A stretch of DNA of 64,000 nt from JBFXAF01 sp050184585 (GTDB lineage: Bacteria; Pseudomonadota; Alphaproteobacteria; Rhizobiales; Rhizobiaceae): contig JBFXAF010000005.1 in NCBI GenBank assembly GCA_050184585.1, positions 186,001 to 250,000 on the forward strand. Reading direction: 5' to 3'. Positions 1-8,487 of this stretch are shown here, piece by piece; position 1 is the first letter of the stretch; every line of letters begins with the position of its first letter. The notes under the pieces were generated by a model. It made no database searches. It was not told the origin of the DNA and was given only the letters and a program-made list of their open reading frames with translations. The position numbers and the translations under genes are program-made.

Positions 1-2
1 AC

Positions 3-575
3 CAGTTCCTGGCTCCACGTTTCGTGGCGATGCGGGATTCGCTCGCGCGGGTTCCGGGCGTCACCATCGTCGCCGATATCTCGCCGCCGACCGTCAACGA
101 GGAAGGCGGCTATTCGACCATGAAGACGATCCTCCTGGCTCATCCAACCATCGATGTCGTGCTGGGCGCCGACACCGTCGTCCTGGGCGCGCTCAAGGCT
201 CTGAGGGAGACCGACAAGGACCGGCCGAACCAGTTCCTGGGCGGCATCGACGGAGAACCCGAGGCAGTCGCGGAGATCAAGGCCGGCGGCCCCTACAAGG
301 CGAGCGTCAGCCTCGCCTCACCGGTTTTTGGCTATGCCATGGGCCAGCACGCGGCCGACTGGCTGGAGGGCAAGAGCATTCCGCAGGCGATGGACATCCT
401 GCCGCGCAAGCTCGATGCCGAAAACATCGCAGAGTACGAGGCGGACCTCGCCAATCCTGGAGCCGTCTACGCGGACCCTGCGCGGCGTGACAGCTACCTC
501 CGGATGTTCGGAAACATCTGCTACGATACCCGCGACCTGTACCTCAACTTCCCCTGGTCGTCGGAGCGCCATTGA
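3..575 (+). CDS. ABC sugar transporter substrate-binding protein, 3' part
   Basis: Only the C-terminal ~190 residues are in the window; the frame is open to the left edge, so the gene starts outside. The text resembles the second lobe of type-1 periplasmic sugar-binding proteins (RbsB-like): a segment predicting a next-ligand position (IDVVLGADTVVLGALKAL), then a glycine/aspartate turn (FLGGIDGEPEAVAEIKAGG) and a region corresponding to the hinge (ASVSLASPVFGYAMGQ). By family it would bind a sugar or polyol in the periplasm and hand it to a membrane permease. The TGA stop is at 573-575. No partner transporter genes follow, so they probably lie upstream. The internal GTG at 24 is not the true start. 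Confidence 0.75.
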   Translation, partial: QFLAPRFVAMRDSLARVPGVTIVADISPPTVNEEGGYSTMKTILLAHPTIDVVLGADTVVLGALKALRETDKDRPNQFLGGIDGEPEAVAEIKAGGPYKASVSLASPVFGYAMGQHAADWLEGKSIPQAMDILPRKLDAENIAEYEADLANPGAVYADPARRDSYLRMFGNICYDTRDLYLNFPWSSERH

Positions 576-1056
576 CGACGTGGAAGCCAGCGGTTCCGGC
601 GCATGCCCCGCGCCCAGGCGTCCGACGTTGCCTCAACCGGCCGAGGCCGCAGGGCCAAAAGTTAATGCAAAATTAGAAACTACAGAATAGTTTTAGCGAC
701 AAGGTCTCCACCAGGATCGGTACGCCACGGCGTGCCGCGTGCGCTGCGGTGACAGGTCCTGTCTCGGCAGGCCGTATGTGTAACAGGCGTAGGAATCAGG
801 GCCTCCCGGCCCTGCCTGCATGATGCGATCCGACGCCCGGGCTCCTGCAAGAGAGCCATGCTCCACGCAGCATTCATCTGCGTCCCGAAGGACGTCCGAG
901 TGCTGGATACCTATGCGGTGTCCGGCTCGAGGGGCTGACAGCGGACGACGTGGAAGCGCCTGATCCAGTGTGGCGAGGGGTCTTTGGGGGACCGTTTCGC
1001 GCCGCGGGGGCACAGGGGCAGACATCCATTTTCGAGTAGAGCCGAGGGCGCCCTCC
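576..1056. other. Intergenic region upstream of the repeat-protein gene
   Basis: These 481 bases hold no convincing gene. An AT-richer patch at about 660-698 is the likeliest promoter zone, but I cannot assign -35 and -10 boxes. Small inverted repeats are visible near 756-770 (cctgtctcggcagg) and 805-820 (gggcctcccggccc). The last bases before 1057 carry the purine-rich GAGGGCG that serves as ribosome binding site for the repeat protein. Confidence 0.5.
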
Positions 1057-4000
1057 ATGACTTCGATCGTTTCGTCCCTGACCGTCAACCAAATCAAGGC
1101 GATGTCGACCGCGACGATCGCAGCGCTTTCCCAGGACGACGTGGCGGCGCTCAGCACCGCGCAAGTCGGCGCCCTCAGCGCGACACAGATCGGGGCGCTC
1201 GACGCGGAAGACGTCGAGGTGATGAGCGAGGACCAGATCAAGGCGATATCGACCAATGCGGTCAAGGGCCTGACGCTGGACCAGATCGGCGCTGTCGAAG
1301 CTTCCAAGATCGGAGCGATGAGCAAGTCGCAGATCGCCGCCCTCAGCGCCACACAGTTCGACGGTCTCAGCACCGAACAGATCGAGGCGTTGACGACCGA
1401 ACAGGTCGCTTCCCTCAACGCCACCCAGATTGCGGTTCTCGACGCCGACGACATCGCGGAATTCTCGGCGGACGAAATTGCCGCGATCAGCGCCAAGGCG
1501 ATGACGGGACTGTCGAGCAGCGCCGTGGGCGCACTGAGCGAGGACCAGGTCGGGGCGCTGACGAACGCACAAATCGGCGCGCTGAAGTCGACGCAGATAC
1601 AGGCTCTGACGACCGACCAGATCGGATACCTCTCGACCGGCCAGGCCGCGGCATTGACCGCCGCGCAGATCGGCTCGATGTCGACAGACCAGATCGGCGC
1701 TCTCACCACCGACCAGGTGGCGGCGCTCTCGACCAAGGCCGTGGCGGGGCTCACCTCGGCCCAGATCGGCGCCATGACGACCGACCAGGTCGGCGCGATG
1801 ACGACGGCGCAGGTCGCCGTGCTCAACGCGACGCAGATCGGCGCCATGTCGGCCGACCAGGTCGCGGAGCTCTCCACCGACGCGATCGCCGCGATCAGCA
1901 CCAAGGCGGTCACCGGCCTGACCAGCGACGCCGTGGCCGGGCTGACGTCCGACCAGATCGGCGCGCTGACCACCTCGCAGGTCGCCGCCCTGAAGACGAC
2001 GCAGGTCGCTGCGCTCACGACCGACCAGATCGGCGACCTCTCCACCGACCAGGCCGCCGCGCTGAACTCCAAGCAGCTCGGGGCGATGTCCACCGACCAG
2101 ATCGAGGCGCTCTCGACCGACCAGATCGGCGCCCTGGCAACGAAGGCCGTCACGGGGCTGACAGCCGCGCAGATCGGCGCCATGTCGACCGACCAGGTCG
2201 GGGCGATGACGACCGCGCAGGTCGGCGTGCTCAGCGCCACCCAGATCGGCGCGCTGACGGCCGATCAGGTCGCGGAACTCTCGACCGACGCGATCGCCGC
2301 GATCAGCACCAAGTCGATCACCGGGATGTCCGCCGATGCGATTGCCGCGCTCAGTTCCGACCAGATCGGCGCACTGACGACCGCTCAGGTCTCGGTGCTC
2401 AAGAACACGCAGGTCATGGCCCTGACGACCGACCAGATCGGCGATCTCTCGACCGATCAGGTGGCCGCACTCAGCGCCAAGCAGATCGTCGCCCTCACCA
2501 CGGATCAGGTCGGCGAACTGTCGGAGGACCAGGTCGCCGCCATCTCCACGAAGGCCATCGCCGGCCTCTCGGTCGCGCAGATGGGGGCGCTAAGCACCGA
2601 CCAGGTCGGCGCGCTCACCACGGGACAGGTTTCGGCACTGAGCGCGATCCAGCTCGGCGCACTCGGCGCCGACGAGATCGCAGAGTTCTCGACCGACGCG
2701 ATCGCCGCGATCAGCACCAAGGCCATCTCCGGCCTGTCGAGCGACGCAGTCGCCGCGCTGAGCACCGACCAGATCGGCGCGCTGACCACCGGCCAGATCG
2801 CCGCATTGAAGACGACGCAGATCGCCGCCCTCACGACGGACCAGATCGGCGACCTTTCCACCGATCAGGTCGCCGTCCTCACCGCCGCGCAGATCGGCGC
2901 GATGTCGACCGACCAGATCGCGGAATTCTCGACCGACCAGATCGGCGCTCTGAGCGTCAAGGCGGTCGCCGGCCTCTCGGCCGCGAAGATCGATGCCCTC
3001 AGCACCGACCAGGTCGGCGCCCTGACCACTGCCCAGGTCGCCGTGCTGACAGCCGTTCAACTGGGTGCGCTCGGCGCCGACGACGTGGCCGAACTCTCCA
3101 CCGACGCGATCGCCGCGATCAGCACCAAGTCGATCACCGGACTTTCCAGCGACGCGGTCGCCGCGCTCAGCAGCGACCAGATCGGCGCGCTAACCAATGG
3201 ACAGGTGGCGGCGCTGAAGACGACGCAGATCGCCGCCCTGACGACCGACCAGATCGGCGACCTGAGCACGGACCAGGTCGCCGTCCTGACCGCGGCGCAG
3301 ATCGGCGCCATGTCGACCGACCAGGTCGCGGAGTTCTCGACCGACCAGATCGCGGCGCTTTCGACCAAGGCCGTGGCCGGCCTGAAGGGTGCGCAGATAT
3401 CGGCGATGAGCGCCGACCAGATCGGCGCGCTGACGACGGCGCAGGTCGCGGTCCTCAACGTCACGCAGATCGCCGCCATCAGCGCCGACGGCATCGCCGA
3501 ATTCTCGACCGACGACATCGCCGCGACCAGCACCAAGGCGATTTCCGGGCTGTCGACGGACGCGGTGGCAGCGCTCACCAGCGACCAGATCGGCGCGCTG
3601 ACGACCGCCCAGGTCGCCGCGCTGAAGACGACGCAGGTCTCGGCGCTGACCACCGACCAGATCGGCGATCTCTCGACCGACCAGGTGGCCGCATTCAGCG
3701 CGGCGCAGGTGGCTGCACTGACCACCGACCAGATCGGCGCACTGACCACCGACCATATCGGCGCGCTGACCGCCAAGGCCGTGGCGGGCCTGTCGGCCGC
3801 CCAGATCGAGGCCATGTCGACCGACCAGCTCGAGGCCCTGAGCGAGGCCCAGACGGCCGTGCTCAGCGCGACCCAGCTCGGCGCTCTCGGCGCCGACGAC
3901 ATCGCCGAGTTCTCGGCTGACGAGATCGCCGCCATCGGCACCAAGGCGATCGCCGGCCTCACCGCCGACGCGATCGCCGCGCTCACCAGCGACCAGATCG

Positions 4001-6120
4001 GCGCGCTGACGACAGGCCAGGTGACCGCACTCAAGACCACCCAGATCGCCGCGCTGACCACGGATCAAATCGGCGACCTCTCGACCGATCAGGTCGCCGC
4101 GCTGACCTCCGCCCAGGTCGGCGCGATGTCGACCGACCAGGTCGAGGCCCTGACTGAGGACCAAGTCGGCGCGTTGAGCGTCAAGGCCATGGCAGGCCTG
4201 TCGGCCGCCCATATCGGAGCGATGTCGACCGACCAGATCGGGGCGCTGACGGCGACCCAGGTCGCGGTCATGAACGTGACGCAGATCGGCGCGATCAGCG
4301 CCGACGGCATCGCCGAATTTTCGACCGACGAGATCGCGGCGACGAGCGCCAAGGCCATATCCGGGCTGTCGACCGACGCTGTCGCGGCGCTTACCAGCGA
4401 CCAGATCGGCGCACTGACCACCGCCCAGGTGGCGGCGCTGAAGACCACGCAGATCGCGGCGCTGACCACGGACCAAATCGGCGATCTCTCGACCGACCAG
4501 GTGGCGGCCATGTCCGCCGCTCAGGTCGGCGCGATGTCGACCGACCAGATCGAGGTCCTGACCGAAGATCAGGTCGGCGCGCTGTCGACCAAGGCCGTGA
4601 CCGGACTGACCGCGGACCAGATCGGGGCGATGTCCACCGATCAGATCGGGGCGCTGACCGAGACCCAGGTCGCGGTGCTGAGCGCGGTGCAGATCGGCGC
4701 GATCAGCGCCGACGGCATCGCCGAGTTCTCGACCGACGACATCGCGGCGACCAGCACCAAGGCCATCTCCGGCCTGACCGCCGACGCGGTCGCGGCGCTC
4801 ACCAGCGACCAGATCGGCGCGCTGACGACCGCCCAGGTGGCCGCGCTCAAGCCGACGCAGGTCGCGGCCTTCACGACCGACCAGATCGGCGACCTCTCGA
4901 CCGACCAGATCGGCGCGCTGTCGGCCACGCAGGTGGCCGCGATGAGCACCGACCAGATCGCCGAGATGACCGAGGACCAGATCGCCGCGCTGGCAACCAA
5001 GGCGCTGGCCGGCCTGACCGCCGCGCATATCGAGGCGCTGAGCACCGATCAGGCCGCCGCCTTCACCGACGCGCAGGTGGCGGTGCTGAGTGCGGTCCAG
5101 ATGGGCGCGTTCGGCGCCGACGACATCGCCGAGTTCTCGACCGACGCCATCGCCGCGATCAGCACCAAGTCGATCCCCGGCCTGACCGACGACGCCGTGG
5201 CGGCGCTGACATCCGACCAGATCGGCGCGCTGACGACGGCACAGGTCGCGGCGCTGAAGACGACGCAGGTCGCGGCGCTGACCACAGACCAGATCGGCGA
5301 CCTGTCGACCGACCAGGTGGCGGTGCTGACCACCGCGCAGGTCGGCGCGATGACCACGGACCAGATCGGCGCGCTGACGGAAGATCAGGTCGGCGCTTTG
5401 AGCACCAACGCCGTGAAGGGTCTGACGACGGCTCAGATCGAAGCGCTCAGCACCGACCAGGTCGGCGCGCTGTCGGCCTCTCAGGTCGGCGCGATGAGCG
5501 CCGCCCAGCTCGGCGCACTCGGCGCCGACGACGTCGCGGAACTCTCGACCGACGCGATCGCGGCGATCGCCAACACGGCGATCGGCGGGCTCACGGCGGA
5601 CGCCGTCGCGGCGCTCACCAGCGACCAGATCGGCGCGCTGACGACCGGCCAGGTGACCGCGATGAAAACCACTCAGATCGCGGCGCTGACCACCGACCAG
5701 GTTGGCGACCTCTCGACAGACCAGATCGCCGCCCTCACCTTCCTGCAGGTTGCCGCCATGACGACCGACCAGGTGGCGGAACTCTCCACCGACCAGGTGG
5801 CGGCGCTGACCGCCAACGCGGTCGGCGGGCTGAGCGCCGACCAGATCGGCGCCATGAGCGCGGAACAGACCGAGGCGTTCACCGAGGCACAGACCGCTTC
5901 CTTCTCGGCGATCCAGATCGCCGCCATGGAAATGGAGGACCTCGAAGGCTTTTCGACCGGCGACATCGCCGCGATCAGCGCCAACGGCATCGCCGGGCTC
6001 TCCGAGGACGACATCGCCGGGCTCTCGGAGGACCAGGTGACCGCGTTCACAACGGCGCAACTACAGGTCATGAACCCCGACCAGGTCGCCGCGGTCATCG
6101 CTGCCTACCAGTCGTTCTGA
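1057..6120 (+). CDS. Giant octapeptide-repeat protein (1,687 aa), function unknown
   Basis: I do not recognise a characterised family. The whole protein is a chain of 8-residue repeats with consensus (S/T)-x-x-Q-(I/V)-x-A-(L/M), for example TTDQIGAL, STDQVAAL and TTAQVAAL. Starting at the ATG at 1057, residues 1-1680 divide into 210 octads with no insertion or deletion, then a 7-residue tail IAAYQSF. A longer reading frame begins at 970, but the start at 1057 is preferred: it has GAGGGCG six bases upstream and falls exactly on octad phase. Octads are grouped in 17s (136 residues). Octads 6 and 13 of each group replace Q by A or S and read like STKAVAGL, and octad 11 is acidic (GADDIAEF). There is no signal peptide, no transmembrane segment and no Cys. 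S/T-x-x-Q starts resemble helix N-capping boxes, so a short-helix solenoid is possible; a surface fibre or adhesin is only a guess. Both neighbours are unrelated. Confidence 0.85.
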   Translation: MTSIVSSLTVNQIKAMSTATIAALSQDDVAALSTAQVGALSATQIGALDAEDVEVMSEDQIKAISTNAVKGLTLDQIGAVEASKIGAMSKSQIAALSATQFDGLSTEQIEALTTEQVASLNATQIAVLDADDIAEFSADEIAAISAKAMTGLSSSAVGALSEDQVGALTNAQIGALKSTQIQALTTDQIGYLSTGQAAALTAAQIGSMSTDQIGALTTDQVAALSTKAVAGLTSAQIGAMTTDQVGAMTTAQVAVLNATQIGAMSADQVAELSTDAIAAISTKAVTGLTSDAVAGLTSDQIGALTTSQVAALKTTQVAALTTDQIGDLSTDQAAALNSKQLGAMSTDQIEALSTDQIGALATKAVTGLTAAQIGAMSTDQVGAMTTAQVGVLSATQIGALTADQVAELSTDAIAAISTKSITGMSADAIAALSSDQIGALTTAQVSVLKNTQVMALTTDQIGDLSTDQVAALSAKQIVALTTDQVGELSEDQVAAISTKAIAGLSVAQMGALSTDQVGALTTGQVSALSAIQLGALGADEIAEFSTDAIAAISTKAISGLSSDAVAALSTDQIGALTTGQIAALKTTQIAALTTDQIGDLSTDQVAVLTAAQIGAMSTDQIAEFSTDQIGALSVKAVAGLSAAKIDALSTDQVGALTTAQVAVLTAVQLGALGADDVAELSTDAIAAISTKSITGLSSDAVAALSSDQIGALTNGQVAALKTTQIAALTTDQIGDLSTDQVAVLTAAQIGAMSTDQVAEFSTDQIAALSTKAVAGLKGAQISAMSADQIGALTTAQVAVLNVTQIAAISADGIAEFSTDDIAATSTKAISGLSTDAVAALTSDQIGALTTAQVAALKTTQVSALTTDQIGDLSTDQVAAFSAAQVAALTTDQIGALTTDHIGALTAKAVAGLSAAQIEAMSTDQLEALSEAQTAVLSATQLGALGADDIAEFSADEIAAIGTKAIAGLTADAIAALTSDQIGALTTGQVTALKTTQIAALTTDQIGDLSTDQVAALTSAQVGAMSTDQVEALTEDQVGALSVKAMAGLSAAHIGAMSTDQIGALTATQVAVMNVTQIGAISADGIAEFSTDEIAATSAKAISGLSTDAVAALTSDQIGALTTAQVAALKTTQIAALTTDQIGDLSTDQVAAMSAAQVGAMSTDQIEVLTEDQVGALSTKAVTGLTADQIGAMSTDQIGALTETQVAVLSAVQIGAISADGIAEFSTDDIAATSTKAISGLTADAVAALTSDQIGALTTAQVAALKPTQVAAFTTDQIGDLSTDQIGALSATQVAAMSTDQIAEMTEDQIAALATKALAGLTAAHIEALSTDQAAAFTDAQVAVLSAVQMGAFGADDIAEFSTDAIAAISTKSIPGLTDDAVAALTSDQIGALTTAQVAALKTTQVAALTTDQIGDLSTDQVAVLTTAQVGAMTTDQIGALTEDQVGALSTNAVKGLTTAQIEALSTDQVGALSASQVGAMSAAQLGALGADDVAELSTDAIAAIANTAIGGLTADAVAALTSDQIGALTTGQVTAMKTTQIAALTTDQVGDLSTDQIAALTFLQVAAMTTDQVAELSTDQVAALTANAVGGLSADQIGAMSAEQTEAFTEAQTASFSAIQIAAMEMEDLEGFSTGDIAAISANGIAGLSEDDIAGLSEDQVTAFTTAQLQVMNPDQVAAVIAAYQSF
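1201..6096 (+). repeat. Twelve tandem 408-bp coding super-units (17 x 24 bp)
   Basis: The codons for TTDQIG(D/Y)L begin at 1609 and recur at 2017, 2425, 2833, 3241, 3649, 4057, 4465, 4873, 5281 and 5689: ten successive intervals of exactly 408 bp. Eleven clear units therefore fill 1609-6096. A twelfth, more divergent unit (1201-1608) precedes them; its first three octads look like octads 11-13 of a normal unit, as if two units had been fused. Six octads at 1057-1200 come before that. Each 408-bp unit is 17 repeats of 24 bp. Units share long identical stretches but differ at scattered synonymous sites. The repeat is coding, not a CRISPR or intergenic satellite. Confidence 0.9.
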
Positions 6121-6126
6121 TCGTGA

Positions 6127-6150
6127 GCGGCGCGGCCAAGACCGCGCCGC
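6127..6150. terminator. GC-rich stem-loop after the repeat-protein gene
   Basis: A perfect 9-bp inverted repeat, GCGGCGCGG and CCGCGCCGC, surrounds a 6-base loop seven bases after the stop codon of the repeat gene. No T-run follows on either strand, so it may act as a weak terminator or a 3' mRNA stabiliser between converging genes. Confidence 0.5.
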
Positions 6151-6247
6151 CCTCCTCTGTCGTTGGCAGTCACCCTGGTGGCGCGCCACGCCCCAATCAA
6201 CGCGAAACCCTGTCTTCCGTCCCGCTCACGGCGACACCACCGCGGCC

Positions 6248-7447
6248 TCACATCGACCGCGGCACATAGCGAAGGGTGACCAGCCCGCAGCCCAGGCACA
6301 GGACCGCGAGCGCTATGAACACGGCCCCGAGGTCGAAGAAAGCAAGCACGATCGAGTAGACGAGCGGCGGCAACAGGTCCGACAGGTCGAGATAGGTGCG
6401 GTAGACAGCCGTCATCTGCGGGCGCTCGTAGGAACGGACCGCACGCATGAAGGCGGTCGAACCGAGCGCGTCGAGCGAGATGGCGAAGAAGGTGCAGACC
6501 AGGAGCAGCGATGCCGCCAGCAGCGGATAGGTTTCGCCCGCCATGCCGGCCGCAACCAGGGTAACGGCCATTGCGAGGAAGCAAAGGCCCATCGTCAGGC
6601 GCGCGCCCACCTTGCCGGCCACCCATCCCCACACTAGCGCAGTGAAGAGCAGCGCGTTGCCGGCCGAGACCAGCAGGCCGCCGGCCAGTTCCCCCTGACC
6701 CGTCACCACCATGAGGATCGGTCCATAGACGAACAGGGTGGTCCAGAAGCAGGAGCGGCCGAAAGCGATCAGCCATGCGAGGCGCAGGCGCGGCTGCATG
6801 ACGAAGCGGCCGATATTGGCGAGCGGGTTGGCCGGACGCAGCTTGCCGGGACGGATCAACTGGTTGTCGCCAAGGCGGAAGTACCAGAAGAAGCCGAGCA
6901 AGACGAACGCGAAGAATGCGGCCATGCCATGGGCCGCCGGCAGTCCGACATTGGCGTAGAGCATGACGCCGAAAGCCGGGCCGGCGGTCCATCCAAGGGT
7001 CGACCAAGCCAGCCTGAGCGATTCCGCGGCGACGAACTCAGTCTTGCGGATGTGGTCCATGATGTAGAGGTTGAGCGTGATCGACAGAGCGCTCGCGCCC
7101 GCGATCCTGAGGAACATGCCGATGACCTGCCCGGCCATCGTTTCTGTCACGAAGGCAACTGAACCGGCGGCCAGCGCGACTGCTCCCGCCGTATAGACCC
7201 AGCGCCGCGCGAAGCGGGCGATCAGCATCGGCATGAACAGGGTCACCGACAGGCCGGCAATCGAAACCAGCGTGTAGAGCACCGATACCGCCTGTTCGTC
7301 GCGCAGCAGATCGTAGGCCTGGATCGGAACCACGCTGGCCACCGAGGCGCGAGCGAAGGATTCAATGGCGTAGAGCAACGCGAAGGTGCGCCTGCCCGGC
7401 GAGCGCACGGCAGGAAGCCAGATCGGATGCCGAACCTGCGTGGCCAT
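6248..7447 (-). CDS. MFS transporter
   Basis: A 399-residue inner-membrane protein with about 12 hydrophobic segments, the usual size for the major facilitator superfamily. The N-terminal half starts with a loop-helix segment typical of the fold (ALLYAIESFARASVASVVPIQAYDLL) and has the short basic loop ARFARRWVY after TM2, where the family's motif A lies. There is a cytoplasmic loop near the middle (RPGKLRPANPLANIGRF). The substrate cannot be read from the sequence. It is co-directional with the aldo/keto reductase gene upstream (130 bp gap) and converges on the repeat-protein gene. No strong Shine-Dalgarno is seen before the ATG. Confidence 0.8.
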   Translation of the reverse strand: MATQVRHPIWLPAVRSPGRRTFALLYAIESFARASVASVVPIQAYDLLRDEQAVSVLYTLVSIAGLSVTLFMPMLIARFARRWVYTAGAVALAAGSVAFVTETMAGQVIGMFLRIAGASALSITLNLYIMDHIRKTEFVAAESLRLAWSTLGWTAGPAFGVMLYANVGLPAAHGMAAFFAFVLLGFFWYFRLGDNQLIRPGKLRPANPLANIGRFVMQPRLRLAWLIAFGRSCFWTTLFVYGPILMVVTGQGELAGGLLVSAGNALLFTALVWGWVAGKVGARLTMGLCFLAMAVTLVAAGMAGETYPLLAASLLLVCTFFAISLDALGSTAFMRAVRSYERPQMTAVYRTYLDLSDLLPPLVYSIVLAFFDLGAVFIALAVLCLGCGLVTLRYVPRSM

Positions 7448-7576
7448 GCGTGAATCCGCGGGAGAAGTTGCGGCACTTTCCGCGCCATCCGCACGCTCCG
7501 GTAGCAGGAAACCGACGCGCCTCCATCTGCTGCGCGCCTTGGCCAGCAGTTTGCCACTGCTGGCCCAATCCGGCCT

Positions 7577-8410
7577 TCAGTCGCGGTCCCATTGCCGCGG
7601 CGAGAAGTCGAAATCGCAGATGCGCGAGCGCCTGGACGACAGCGCCGAGATCGCCGCCATTTCCTCGTCGCCGAGCGCAAAGTCGAAGACGGCGATGTTC
7701 TCGGCAAGCCGCTCCAGCCTGGTCGTGCGCGGAATGGCGACGACATTCTCTTGCTGAACGTGCCAGCGCAGAACCACCTGCGCCGGCGTGCGGCCATGCT
7801 TCCTTGCCGCCGCGAGGATCGAGGGCTCCTCCAACAGACCGCCCTGGCGATAGAGCGGGCAGTACGCCACCATCGCCATTCCACTCTCACGGCAGGCGCC
7901 GAGCACGGCATTCTGCGGCAGGTAAGGGTGATACTCGACCTGGTTGCACACCAGCGGCGCATCGGAATGCCCGATGGCTTCCGCCAAGAGAAAGGTCGGG
8001 AAGTTGGCGACGCCGACATGCTTCGCCATTCCCGCCGCGCGCACGGCGTTGAGCGCGCGGATCGAATCTTCGAGCGGAACTCCCGAGTTCGGCCAGTGGA
8101 TGAGGAGCAGGTCGACCGCATCGATTGCCAGCCGCTTCAGGCTGCCTTCCGCCGATCGTTCGAGATCGCCCGGCGCGATGTCGGTCCACCAGACCTTGGT
8201 CGTGACGAAAACGTCGCGGCGCGGAACACCCGAGGCGCGAAGCCCCTCGCCCACCGCACGCTCGTTGTCGTACATGCGCGCCGTATCGAGGTGGCGGTAG
8301 CCTGCCTTCAGCGCATGGCCGACGATGTCCACGCATTCGTCGCCCTTGAGCGTCCACGTACCCAGACCGATCGCCGGTATTGACGCGCCGTTCGCCTGAA
8401 CCAGATGCAT
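7577..8410 (-). CDS. Aldo/keto reductase (2,5-diketo-gluconate reductase type)
   Basis: A cytosolic NADPH-dependent carbonyl reductase of 277 residues, full family length. The N-terminus has GLGTWTL. The catalytic tetrad is visible as Asp in DTARMYDNE, Tyr in the same motif, Lys in VTTKVWW and His in LLLIHWPN. NVVAIPRTTRLERLAENI is the C-terminal cofactor phosphate-binding region. The AKR5-like pattern YHPYLPQ (normally NQVEYHPYL) is present. The true substrate is unknown. It is divergent from the DUF1624 gene 77 bp away. Confidence 0.88.
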   Translation of the reverse strand: MHLVQANGASIPAIGLGTWTLKGDECVDIVGHALKAGYRHLDTARMYDNERAVGEGLRASGVPRRDVFVTTKVWWTDIAPGDLERSAEGSLKRLAIDAVDLLLIHWPNSGVPLEDSIRALNAVRAAGMAKHVGVANFPTFLLAEAIGHSDAPLVCNQVEYHPYLPQNAVLGACRESGMAMVAYCPLYRQGGLLEEPSILAAARKHGRTPAQVVLRWHVQQENVVAIPRTTRLERLAENIAVFDFALGDEEMAAISALSSRRSRICDFDFSPRQWDRD

Positions 8411-8487
8411 CTCGACAACCCTTCCGGAAAATGCCGCTCACCGCGCCGACCTTGCGGACCGGGCGGCGGCCCTGCCACAAGACGACA

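Noticed and set aside
693..6098. Very long minus-strand and alternative-frame ORFs (for example 3190-6060 on the minus strand and 984-3920 on the plus strand) over the repeat gene
   Set aside because: The 24-bp repeat has no stops in several frames, so any frame stays open. Their translations are Arg/Asp-rich and the real frame is fixed by the ATG at 1057, its ribosome site and the octad logic.
1057..6120. Repeat array as a CRISPR or non-coding satellite
   Set aside because: Repeats are contiguous, vary mainly at codon-compatible positions and have no unique spacers.
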